This document shows positions 1 to 8,968 of a DNA stretch of 64,000 nt, piece by piece (position 1 is the stretch's first letter; each line of letters opens with the position of its first letter). The DNA comes from Deltaproteobacteria bacterium UBA5205 (GTDB lineage: Bacteria; Desulfobacterota; Syntrophorhabdia; Syntrophorhabdales; Syntrophorhabdaceae): NCBI GenBank assembly GCA_002412715.1, contig DHVP01000024.1, positions 1 through 64,000 of the forward strand, given 5' to 3'. The notes under the pieces are model-generated. The model ran no database searches. It was not told the DNA's origin and was given only the letters and a program-made list of their open reading frames with translations. A program made the translations under genes and the position numbers.

Positions 1-22
1 GAGGATTAAGTTGACGCGTATG

Positions 23-49
23 CGTAACAAACGGGACCCGTTCGTTACG
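23..49. repeat. 13-bp near-perfect palindrome
   Basis: The arms CGTAACAAACGGG and CCCGTTCGTTACG pair over 13 positions, with one G-T-type pair and a single central base. It lies downstream of the minus-strand kinase stop. No T-tract follows on the minus strand, so it is not a canonical intrinsic terminator. It may be a dispersed palindrome or a regulator site. The other bases of 1-86 hold nothing I recognise. Confidence 0.5.
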
Positions 50-86
50 GGATAAACGTTAGACAGGTCTTTGTTTTTTCCCGCCG

Positions 87-3000
87 TTACTGTCTGTCCA
101 GTACTTCCCGGATTTTTGCAAGCAGCGTCCCCGGGGTGATCGGTTTTCCCAGGAAGTCGTATTTCTTGTGCGGCATGCCTTTTTCTTCGAGGATGTCGTC
201 GGTATATCCACTTGTATAGATGACCTTTATTGAGGGATCAAGTGCCCGTATGGCGTCGAAGGCCTCTTTGCCGTTCATTTTCGGCATGACCACATCGAGG
301 ATGACGAGGGAAATAGCGCCCTTGTGTTTTCGGAAGGTTTCAACGGCCATCGAGCCGTCTGTTGCCGCAAGGACCGTGTAGCCATGGTCCTCCAGGACAC
401 TCACGGAGAGCTTACACAGTTCGGTGTTGTCTTCCGCGATGAGGATTGTCTCGGTACCGCCTGATATGCGGTCAGGTGCTTCTTCGTTTGCCGGTTCGAG
501 CCACACGAGAGGAAGGTATACGGAGAAGACACTTCCTTCCCCCGGCAGGCTTCTGACATCGATATAGCCGTTGTGCTGCTTGACGATGCCGTAGACGATG
601 GCAAGCCCGAGGCCCGTTCCCCTTCCCACACCTTTGGTAGTAAAGAAAGGTTCGAATATCTTTTCCAGTATCTTCCTGTCCATGCCGATCCCGGTATCGG
701 AAATGACGATCACTGCGTATTCTCCCGGCTTGCCGTAACCCTGGGGGGTGATGAAATCACTGCCGACAGTGACGCGCTCGATGGCGATCGTCAGCTTCCC
801 TCCGCGAGGCATGGCATCGCGGGCATTCGTGACAAGATTCATGATGACCTGATCGAACTGTCCGGGGTCGGCCATGGCGATAAGCCGTTCCCTGCTTCCT
901 GCGATCCCGAACTCTACGTCTTCCGGTATGAGGCGCTTTAGGAGGCGATGGACCTTTTCAATCGTGTCGTTTATCACGACCGGTCTGAGGTTGATCACCT
1001 GCTTCCTGCTGAAAGCCAGCAGGCTCTGGGTGAGCGTCGCCGCCTTTTCAGATGACGTCAGTATGTGCGAAGCATAGGTAAAAAGCGGGTTGTCTTTGTC
1101 CAGCTTCATCTGAAGAAGACTTGCATATCCCATGATAGCACTGAGGAGGTTATTAAAGTCGTGTGCCACACCCCCGGCAAGGGTGCCAACGGCCTCCATC
1201 TTCTGAGATTGAAGGAGTTGTGATTCAAGATGCTTGCGCTCCGTGACGTCGCGGGCGATGCCGCACAGGCCCGTTATTTCGCCGGCGCCATTTCTCAAGG
1301 GAGCCTTGATTGTATGAAAGATACGGTCCATGTCGCGTATCGGCCGTGCCAGTTCTTCTTCGATCGTCTCCCCATGGAGTACCCGGCTGTCAATTTGTCC
1401 GATATGTTCGGCCACGTTTGGGGGGAAGAGATCCCGGTCCGATCGGCCAACTACGTTTTGCGGCGGAATGCCGAAAAGCTCCGACATGGCCCGGTTGGCC
1501 ACGACGTAATGCAGGTCCTTGTCCTTGATGAATATTGTATCCTTTGCACTGTCAAGGATCGCTCTCAATCGTGCCTCGGAGATACTCAAAGCCTCCTGGG
1601 CGGTCTTTTGCTTCAAAAGTCTCACCATGCCCTGGGCCATGAGAGTTATCTGATTGATATCCGTTTCGGTATACCCTTCTTCCTTGTTGCCGACTCCCAC
1701 GACGGCGACGATCTTCTCCCCATCGAAGACGGGCACTCCAAGGTGGCGCTTTACCTTTACGTGGCCTTCCGGGAAACCTTTTCTGGCCACATCCGGTGCA
1801 TCATAATCATTCGTGATCAGAGGCCTGCGCCGCCGCACGGGATCCCCCCAGATACCCGTAGTCTCCAGGGGATAGTTTATGGGTTTGTTTCCGATCGTGC
1901 AGTCTTCCATGGCTTTTCTGGACCACGAATGCATGGTGAGAACCGATTCGTCGTCGTTAAGAAAGGCAAGATAACCCAGGGTACTGCCCGTGAGCCGGAT
2001 GGATTCTTCGAGGGTAAAACCGGTTATATCGGGAAGGGGTCGATTTGCCATCTGGTTGATCCTGAGCAGGGCTTCGGTTCTGGATTCATCGAGGCGAAGC
2101 CGCTCTTCCGTTTTTTTATGCTCGGTAATATCCGTGTGCGTTCCGATAGCCCGCATCGGCTTGCCGTCCCCGGCCCGGGTGATGACCTTGCCTCTGTCGA
2201 GAATCCACTTGTAGGTGCCATTTTTGCACTGCAAGCGGTGTTGGCTGATATAGACCGATGACGTGCCCTTAAGATGCCTGTCCAGTTTCGCATACACACC
2301 GTCCCTGTCATCGGGATGGATGCGCCGGTCCCATTCGCCGAGGGAATCGCCGATCTCATCTTCGGCAAAACCGAGCATTTCTTTCCATTGCCGGGAAAAA
2401 TAGACCTTTCCCGTCAGCGCATCCCAGTCCCACAGGCCATCCCCGGCTCCCTCCAGGGCGAACTGCCAGCGTTCTTCGCTTTCCCGGAGGGCCTCTTCAG
2501 CCTTTCTGCGCTCGGTGATGTCCCGGATGAAGGCGCAGATGTATTCGAGTTCATTGTATGAAAGATAACTTAAACTTACCTCTACAGGGAATGTTGTGCC
2601 GTCCTTTTTCCGATGTGTCGTCTCGAACTGGCCGGAGCCTTTTTCGACAATACCCTGCCAGAATTGGGACCACCCGGATGCGGCGTAATCTGCGTCGATC
2701 TCCTGGATCGTCGTTGAGAGGAGTTCCTGGCGGTCGTAGCCTGTGGAGAGGCACGCGCTGTCATTGGCGTAGGCGATTCGGCCCAGGCTGTCGATCCAGT
2801 AGACGCTGTCGCCGGCGCGGTCAACGGAAAACTGGGTGAACTTCAGGGCATTTTCTGCGAGTTTCAGCCGGGTTATGTCGGAAGCGGTGTAGATATAGGC
2901 GTGACTGTCGGCGGGGGATACCTGGAGCAGGATGTCGCGCATTTCCCCATCCTTCTTGACCCACTTTGTTTCCACCTGCCCGTCGCGGTAAAGCTCCTCA

Positions 3001-5930
3001 CCAATCCGTTCATACGCGCCGCCATCCTCATACAGGATGCGGCTGCGTCTACCGGTAAGCTCGTCAATGGTGTATCCTGTGATATCGCACATTGCTTCGT
3101 TTACCCACTCGAAGACCCTGTCCCGTACACGGCCGATGCCGATGGGGGAGGCGGCAAGGATGGCCCTCAGCGACTGTTCCGATTCAATGACCTGACGTTC
3201 CGCTTTTTTGCGTTCCGTTATGTCTTGCAGGACGCACATCAGGTAATCGGGCGAACCATTTTCCTTAAGGACGCAATGGGTTGAGATGATGACATCGATG
3301 ATGCCTCCATCTTTTCTACGATACCGTTTTTCCCGGGTACTGACCAATGTGTGGATATCCTCCAGGAACGATCGGTAAGCTTCCAACTCTGAAGGGAGAT
3401 CCTCGGCGGGAGTTATGTCGTGCCACCTCATCCCAAGGAGTTCCTCCCGTGAAAAACCCACCATGTCACAGAACTTGTCATTGACTTCAAGCCATTGTCC
3501 TTCCGGTGCTACTATGCAGACACCAATAAGGGGCACTTCGAAGTACCTGCGGAATCGGTCTTCGCTCTTCCTCAGGGCCTCTTCCGCCCTGGTGCGCTCG
3601 GTGATATCGCGGACGAAGCCGCCGACACCCACCTTTCCCCTGGCGATCTCCACGGGGAATTTCAACACTTCATAGGTTTTGTCTCCTATTTCCTCTTTGC
3701 TGACCACTACGCGGGCGGCCTCAAGCGCCTCGCAGTCCGTCCTGCGCCAATTGGATGCCGCCTCGGGGGGCATGAGGGTAAAATCCGTCGCGCCAAGGAC
3801 CTCCTGTTCTTTCTTGCCGAAAAAGCCGAGAAGGACTTTGTTCGCCAGGACATAGTGCAGCTTCTCATCCTTGAGGAAGACGATGTCCGTTGTTGAATCG
3901 AAGAAAGTACGGTACATCTTCTCGCTTTCTTCGAGACCCTGCCGGGCCAGCTTCTGCTGGGTAATGTCCATGTATGAACCAACGATGCCCGCCACCGTGC
4001 CGTCGGAGCATCGGTATACGTTCTTGTTGAATATGACGGAGCGCTCGTTGCCCCCCCTGTCCGTGATCTGCTTTTCGTAGACCCGGGGTTTGCCGGTTTC
4101 CATCATTGCCCGGTCCTCGCGCTGCAAGATGCCGGCGCTTTCGGCGGACCACAGGTCGAAGGCCGTCTTGCCTTTCATCTCTTCAGAGGCAAGACCCATC
4201 TGGTCGGTGAATGCCTGGTTGCACCCGAGATAGCGTCCCTCCTTGTCTTTATAGAACACCGGGGTTGGAATGGCGGCCAGCAGGGCATTGAGAAAGCTGT
4301 TGCGGTCGTCAAGCTCCTTGTGGGCGCGCCTCAACTCTTCTTCAGCCTTTTTTCTTTCCGTTATGTCGATGATGATGCCCCGGTAGCCGGTAAGCCTGTC
4401 ACCGTTCATGATCCTTGTGACATAAATGAGGACAGGAAAACGGCTTCCATCCTTCTTGAGGGCGGTGTATTCGTTCCCCGGCGACCTTGCGCCGTCGGCT
4501 ACCTTGCGAAGGTTCGCCATCATTCTCGGGAAGTCTTCCGGCGTAATGTGGGCAAAGCAATTGAAATGTGGCGGGAGATCGCTTTCCTTATAGCCGAAGA
4601 ATTCAAAGGCATGCTTGTTGACGAACACGACTGAGCCTTTATCATCGATTTCGAAGATGACCTGGGTCATGAGCTCGGCAATGTCACGGAACTTTCGTTC
4701 GCTTTCCTTGAGTTTCTCCTCTATCTGTTTGCGGGCAGTTATATCAAGGAGCATTCCGTTGAATCTCACGGTATCGCCGATTCTTGCGGGACGCGACGTG
4801 CCGGCAAAGGATATGATCCGGCCCGACGGCCTCGTGAATTCCCCTTCGAATTGCCAGTTGCACTCGCCTGCGGCAGCCTCCTTGATGGAATTGACAAACC
4901 CCTCCTTGCAGGACGGAGTAAGACCCTGAAGGAATTTTTCAAAGGGTTGAGGTGTCTCCATGTCGATCCCGAAAAGCTCTTTCGAAGTGGCGCTGATATA
5001 GGAGAGGCCCATTTCCCCGTCAGCTCTCACGTAAAACTGGTATATTACGCCGGGAATGCGGTCGGCGATATCCTGGAGAAACCGCTTGCTTTCTTTGAGC
5101 TCTTCTTCTGCCTTTTTTCTTTCCGTGATATCGACGATCATGCCCCTGAAGCCGCTGAGGTGTCCGTCTTTCATGATCCTTGCGACATGGATGATCACAG
5201 GGAATAAAGAGCCGTCTTTTCTGACCGCGTTGTACTCATTACCTGCAGATTGCCCGCCTTCAGCTATCTTCCGCAGGTTCGTCTTCAGTGTCGGGATCTC
5301 GTCGGTGCTGAAGAGGGAAAGGTACTCGATGCCTTCCGACAGGTCCTGCTCATCATATCCGAATATCTCGAAAGCCTGTTTGTTGGCAAAGGTGATCGTC
5401 CCTTTTTCATCCATCTCGAATATGACCTGGGGCATAAATTCGGCGATATCACGGAAGCGCCGCTCGCTTTCGCGAAGCTTTTTTTCGACTTGTTTTCTCT
5501 CTGCGATTTCTTTCTTCAGTTCCTGAAGGGTCTTCGTGGATTCTTGACCCGCTGTTTCGAGGATTTTGCGGCCGGTCGAGGTGCTCTTCAGGCGGGCCTG
5601 GCGGAAAAGGGCCCATAAGAACCTTGTCTCTTCGGCGTCGAGCTGCCACTCCATGACCAGCTCTTCCAGGACGGCGATCATATCGGGAAGATCGCCCGAG
5701 CACCCGGTGATTGCATCCCTATGGGCATCGATGGAATTCAGGAACCTCCCGGAATCTCTCGTTTCCATGCTTTCGGCCAGCGCCTCGAAAAGACTGCGGG
5801 CCATGACGGCATACGTACCGATGTCTTCAGGATCCCCTTGGGTTATTTCCTGCATGCGTTCAACGCATTGTCCGGCGATTATTGCGAGGTTTTCGCGAAG
5901 AGACAGAACCAGGTCTCTCATAAACACCAC
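87..5930 (-). CDS. Multi-PAS hybrid sensor histidine kinase
   Basis: A 1947-residue soluble sensor kinase with no membrane segment. After an N-terminal helical region (about 1-150) I count roughly ten PAS units, many ending in DITERKKAEE-type PAC motifs, with one GAF domain between the last two. Next come a HisKA domain (phospho-His in GGVAHDFNNLL), an HATPase domain (DTGIGMD, GTGLGLAI) and a C-terminal receiver (about 1825-1945; phospho-Asp in LVILDVVMPKMNG). Members of this family sense ligands or redox state, autophosphorylate and pass phosphate to their own receiver; the output partner is not visible here. The start is a GTG; an ATG three codons later is an alternative, and neither has a good ribosome binding site. 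It is a single transcription unit. Confidence 0.95.
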   Translation of the reverse strand: MVFMRDLVLSLRENLAIIAGQCVERMQEITQGDPEDIGTYAVMARSLFEALAESMETRDSGRFLNSIDAHRDAITGCSGDLPDMIAVLEELVMEWQLDAEETRFLWALFRQARLKSTSTGRKILETAGQESTKTLQELKKEIAERKQVEKKLRESERRFRDIAEFMPQVIFEMDEKGTITFANKQAFEIFGYDEQDLSEGIEYLSLFSTDEIPTLKTNLRKIAEGGQSAGNEYNAVRKDGSLFPVIIHVARIMKDGHLSGFRGMIVDITERKKAEEELKESKRFLQDIADRIPGVIYQFYVRADGEMGLSYISATSKELFGIDMETPQPFEKFLQGLTPSCKEGFVNSIKEAAAGECNWQFEGEFTRPSGRIISFAGTSRPARIGDTVRFNGMLLDITARKQIEEKLKESERKFRDIAELMTQVIFEIDDKGSVVFVNKHAFEFFGYKESDLPPHFNCFAHITPEDFPRMMANLRKVADGARSPGNEYTALKKDGSRFPVLIYVTRIMNGDRLTGYRGIIIDITERKKAEEELRRAHKELDDRNSFLNALLAAIPTPVFYKDKEGRYLGCNQAFTDQMGLASEEMKGKTAFDLWSAESAGILQREDRAMMETGKPRVYEKQITDRGGNERSVIFNKNVYRCSDGTVAGIVGSYMDITQQKLARQGLEESEKMYRTFFDSTTDIVFLKDEKLHYVLANKVLLGFFGKKEQEVLGATDFTLMPPEAASNWRRTDCEALEAARVVVSKEEIGDKTYEVLKFPVEIARGKVGVGGFVRDITERTRAEEALRKSEDRFRRYFEVPLIGVCIVAPEGQWLEVNDKFCDMVGFSREELLGMRWHDITPAEDLPSELEAYRSFLEDIHTLVSTREKRYRRKDGGIIDVIISTHCVLKENGSPDYLMCVLQDITERKKAERQVIESEQSLRAILAASPIGIGRVRDRVFEWVNEAMCDITGYTIDELTGRRSRILYEDGGAYERIGEELYRDGQVETKWVKKDGEMRDILLQVSPADSHAYIYTASDITRLKLAENALKFTQFSVDRAGDSVYWIDSLGRIAYANDSACLSTGYDRQELLSTTIQEIDADYAASGWSQFWQGIVEKGSGQFETTHRKKDGTTFPVEVSLSYLSYNELEYICAFIRDITERRKAEEALRESEERWQFALEGAGDGLWDWDALTGKVYFSRQWKEMLGFAEDEIGDSLGEWDRRIHPDDRDGVYAKLDRHLKGTSSVYISQHRLQCKNGTYKWILDRGKVITRAGDGKPMRAIGTHTDITEHKKTEERLRLDESRTEALLRINQMANRPLPDITGFTLEESIRLTGSTLGYLAFLNDDESVLTMHSWSRKAMEDCTIGNKPINYPLETTGIWGDPVRRRRPLITNDYDAPDVARKGFPEGHVKVKRHLGVPVFDGEKIVAVVGVGNKEEGYTETDINQITLMAQGMVRLLKQKTAQEALSISEARLRAILDSAKDTIFIKDKDLHYVVANRAMSELFGIPPQNVVGRSDRDLFPPNVAEHIGQIDSRVLHGETIEEELARPIRDMDRIFHTIKAPLRNGAGEITGLCGIARDVTERKHLESQLLQSQKMEAVGTLAGGVAHDFNNLLSAIMGYASLLQMKLDKDNPLFTYASHILTSSEKAATLTQSLLAFSRKQVINLRPVVINDTIEKVHRLLKRLIPEDVEFGIAGSRERLIAMADPGQFDQVIMNLVTNARDAMPRGGKLTIAIERVTVGSDFITPQGYGKPGEYAVIVISDTGIGMDRKILEKIFEPFFTTKGVGRGTGLGLAIVYGIVKQHNGYIDVRSLPGEGSVFSVYLPLVWLEPANEEAPDRISGGTETILIAEDNTELCKLSVSVLEDHGYTVLAATDGSMAVETFRKHKGAISLVILDVVMPKMNGKEAFDAIRALDPSIKVIYTSGYTDDILEEKGMPHKKYDFLGKPITPGTLLAKIREVLDRQ

Positions 5931-6108
5931 TAGCGCTCTGGATGGAAAAGGCTAATCGGCAGCGATGAAATCGACAGAAAACCATTCATGATTGTCATAC
6001 CCACTTCCTCCCGGATGTAAACGCAAAGCTGCTTAAGTGTTATCGACGAATCCTTGAAATTGTTTAACTATAGCACAGCGAAAGGAAAGAGAAAATAGCA
6101 CAGGGGAG

Positions 6109-6157
6109 TGAAGAAAAAACAGGTCCTGCAAGACGTATTCGACCCGCAGGACCTGTT
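6109..6157 (-). terminator. Intrinsic terminator after ppdK
   Basis: The arms AACAGGTCCTGC and GCAGGACCTGTT are a perfect 12-bp inverted repeat with a 16-base loop. On the minus strand a TTTTTTCTTC tract follows. It sits just after the ppdK stop and closes the glyQ-glyS-ppdK unit. The rest of 5931-6178 should hold the kinase promoter, but no clear -35/-10 pair stands out. Confidence 0.9.
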
Positions 6158-6178
6158 AGGAAACAAATCGCAGTGACG

Positions 6179-8959
6179 CTATTTTTTCTTCGCCGCCTTC
6201 GCGGGTTTGGCCTGTTTTTCTTTTATCGCTGCGCGAGCGGCGGCCAGTTTTGCTATGGTAACGCGGAAAGGCGAGCAGCTTACGTAGTCAAGGCCTGTCC
6301 TGTGACAGAACTCAACGGAATTCGGTTCGCCGCCATGTTCACCACAGATGCCTACCTTGAGGTTCTTGCGGACACCCCGGCCCAGCGCGACTCCGATTTC
6401 CATGAGCCTGCCCACGCCGCCTTCGTCGATCCTCTGGAAGGGGTCGAAGGCGTAGATCTCTTTTTTCACATAGTCACTCAGAAACTTGCCTGCATCGTCG
6501 CGGCTCATGCCGAGGGTCATCTGGGTGAGGTCGTTGGTTCCGAAAGAGAAGAACTGTGCCTCTTCGGCAATCTCGTCGGCGGTGATGGCCGCACGGGGTA
6601 TCTCGATCATGGTGCCGATCATGTAGTCGATCTTCACCTTGTTCTTCTTAAGGATCTCGCCTGCAATCTCCTCGACGATCGCCTTCTGGAGCTTCAGCTC
6701 ATTCACGTTGCCCACAAGAGGTATCATGACCTCTGGCTTTACGTTGGTACCTTTCTTCTTGACCTCGCAGGCGGCCTCGAAAATTGCCCGGACCTGCATT
6801 TCGGTGATCTCAGGGAAGACGATGCCAAGCCGGCACCCGCGGTGGCCGAGCATGGGGTTCGCCTCGTGGAGGCTCTCCACCTTGGCAACGACCTTTTCAT
6901 AGGGGATACGCATCTGTTTGGCAAGTTCCCTCATCTCTTTTTCGGTGTGGGGGAGGAACTCGTGAAGGGGCGGGTCCAGGGTTCTGATGGTCACGGGGAG
7001 GCCTTTCATGACTGTAAAGAGCCCAACGAAGTCCTTCTTCTGGATGGGCAGCAGTTTGGCCAGCGCCTTCCTTCTTCCTGCTTCGTCGTCGGCGATGATC
7101 ATCTCCCGGACGGCGTCGATGCGGTTGCCCTCGAAGAACATGTGCTCCGTTCTGCAAAGACCGATGCCCTCAGCACCGAAGGAGACGGCTACTGCCGCCT
7201 GATCGGGCTGGTCGGCGTTCGTCCTGATGCCGAGCCTGCGCGCCTCGTCGGCCCACTTCATGAGGAGGGCGAAATCCTGGTAGATCTGTGACTTTGCAGG
7301 TTTCAATGTCTTGTCTAGCATCACCTGGAGCACTTCGGAGGGCTTTGTCTTGATCTGGCCCGCGAAAACCTCTCCCGTTGTGCCGTCGATGGATACGTAT
7401 TCACCTTCCTTGATGGTCTTTCCGTTGACCCTGATGAGTTTCTTTGCATAGTCGATATCGAGATCTCCGCATCCCGCCACGCAGACTTTTCCCATCTGTC
7501 TTGCCACGAGGGCCGCATGGCTTGTCATGCCGCCGCGGGAGGTGAGGATGCCCTGGGAGGCGTTCATGCCCCGGATGTCCTCGGGGGAGGTATCGATGCG
7601 GACGAGGATGACCTCTTCCTTCCGGGCCGCCCAGGCCTCGGCGTCCTGCGCGTTGAAGACGATCTTGCCGGCAGCCGCTCCGGGGCCTGCGTTGAGACCT
7701 TTCGACACCAGGTTGCCGGCCTTCAGGGCCTTTGCCTTTTCACTGGGATCGAAGATGGGTCGAAGGAGCTGGTTGAGCTGGTCCGGTTCGACCCTCATCA
7801 AAGCCTCTTCCTTTGTAATGAGCTTTTCCTTGACCATGTCCACGGCGATCTTGAATGCCGCGAAGGCGGTCCGTTTGCCTGTCCTTGTCTGGAGCATCCA
7901 GAGTTTCTTGTTCTGGATCGTGAATTCCACGTCCTGCATGTCGCGATAGTTCTTTTCCAGGGTTCCCCGGATCTTTATGATCTCTTTATAGATGGAAGGC
8001 CACACTTCTTCAAGTGACTTGACCGATTTGTCGGTCTTCTGTTTCTTGTTGATGGGAAGGGGTGTCCGGATGCCTGCGACGACGTCCTCGCCCTGGGCGT
8101 TGATGAGATATTCACCGTAGAATTCGTTGTCACCCGTTGAGGGATTTCTTGTGAAGGCGACGCCCGTTCCGCAGTCCTCGCCCATGTTGCCGAAGACCAT
8201 GCACTGGACGTTAACCGCGGTTCCCCAGTCGGCCGAAATGTTGTTGAGTTCGCGGTATGCGACTGCCCTGTCGGTGTTCCATGATTTGAAGACGGCGCCG
8301 ATGGCTCCCCAGAGCTGTTCCAGAGGATCCTCGGGGAAGGTCACGCCGAGCTTCTGCTTGATGGCCTTTTTGAACTCTTTCACGAGGTCTTTCAGGTCGT
8401 CGACGGTCAGGTCCGTGTCGAATGTGATCTTTCTGGCTTTCTTCTTCTTGTCGATGATAACCTCGAAGGGGTCGTGCTCTCCTTCGTGTTCCGGCTTGAG
8501 GCCGAGTACGACGTCTCCGTACATCTGCACGAAACGGCGGTAGCAGTCATAGGCAAAGCGGGGGTTTCCCGTGAGTTTTGCAAGGCCCTCGACGGTCTTT
8601 TCATTGAGACCCAGGTTGAGTACGGTGTCCATCATGCCGGGCATACTGACCCTGGCTCCGGACCGGACAGAAAAGAGAAGAGGATTTTTCGGGTCGCCGA
8701 ATTTTGCGCCCATGATCTTCTCCACCTTCTTGATGTTGTCGATCACTTCTTTTTCAAGCCCTTTGGGCAATTTCATATGGGCCTTGTAGAAGAGGGTGCA
8801 GACTTCCGTGGTGATGGTGAAGCCCGGAGGTACCGGTATGCCGAGGTTCACCATATCGGCGAGGCCGGCGCCTTTTCCGCCCAGAAGGTTCTTGAGCTTG
8901 AGGTTGCCTTCAGCTTTTTTGCCGCCGAAGAAGTAGACGAATTTATTACTTTTTGCCAT
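6179..8959 (-). CDS. ppdK: Pyruvate, phosphate dikinase
   Basis: A 926-residue enzyme interconverting pyruvate + ATP + phosphate with phosphoenolpyruvate + AMP + PPi; many anaerobes use it for gluconeogenic PEP or PPi-linked glycolysis. It has the N-terminal ATP-grasp domain (KGAGLADMVNLGIPVPPGFT), the phosphohistidine swivelling domain with catalytic His in GGMTSHAALVARQMGK, and the C-terminal PEP/pyruvate barrel (GTNDLTQMTLGMSRDD). Length is normal for the family. The C-terminus ends in a lysine/alanine tail (KPAKAAKKK). It is the last gene after glyQ and glyS, starting 9 bases past the glyS stop, and a strong terminator follows. Confidence 0.98.
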   Translation of the reverse strand: MAKSNKFVYFFGGKKAEGNLKLKNLLGGKGAGLADMVNLGIPVPPGFTITTEVCTLFYKAHMKLPKGLEKEVIDNIKKVEKIMGAKFGDPKNPLLFSVRSGARVSMPGMMDTVLNLGLNEKTVEGLAKLTGNPRFAYDCYRRFVQMYGDVVLGLKPEHEGEHDPFEVIIDKKKKARKITFDTDLTVDDLKDLVKEFKKAIKQKLGVTFPEDPLEQLWGAIGAVFKSWNTDRAVAYRELNNISADWGTAVNVQCMVFGNMGEDCGTGVAFTRNPSTGDNEFYGEYLINAQGEDVVAGIRTPLPINKKQKTDKSVKSLEEVWPSIYKEIIKIRGTLEKNYRDMQDVEFTIQNKKLWMLQTRTGKRTAFAAFKIAVDMVKEKLITKEEALMRVEPDQLNQLLRPIFDPSEKAKALKAGNLVSKGLNAGPGAAAGKIVFNAQDAEAWAARKEEVILVRIDTSPEDIRGMNASQGILTSRGGMTSHAALVARQMGKVCVAGCGDLDIDYAKKLIRVNGKTIKEGEYVSIDGTTGEVFAGQIKTKPSEVLQVMLDKTLKPAKSQIYQDFALLMKWADEARRLGIRTNADQPDQAAVAVSFGAEGIGLCRTEHMFFEGNRIDAVREMIIADDEAGRRKALAKLLPIQKKDFVGLFTVMKGLPVTIRTLDPPLHEFLPHTEKEMRELAKQMRIPYEKVVAKVESLHEANPMLGHRGCRLGIVFPEITEMQVRAIFEAACEVKKKGTNVKPEVMIPLVGNVNELKLQKAIVEEIAGEILKKNKVKIDYMIGTMIEIPRAAITADEIAEEAQFFSFGTNDLTQMTLGMSRDDAGKFLSDYVKKEIYAFDPFQRIDEGGVGRLMEIGVALGRGVRKNLKVGICGEHGGEPNSVEFCHRTGLDYVSCSPFRVTIAKLAAARAAIKEKQAKPAKAAKKK

Positions 8960-8968
8960 GATTCCTCC

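Noticed and set aside
1230..2261. 343-residue plus-strand frame inside the kinase gene
   Set aside because: It is antisense to the PAS region, has no family motifs and fits the usual mirror frame of a GC-rich gene.
6173..7291. 372-residue plus-strand frame opposite ppdK
   Set aside because: The ppdK motifs are intact on the minus strand; this frame has no recognisable domain.
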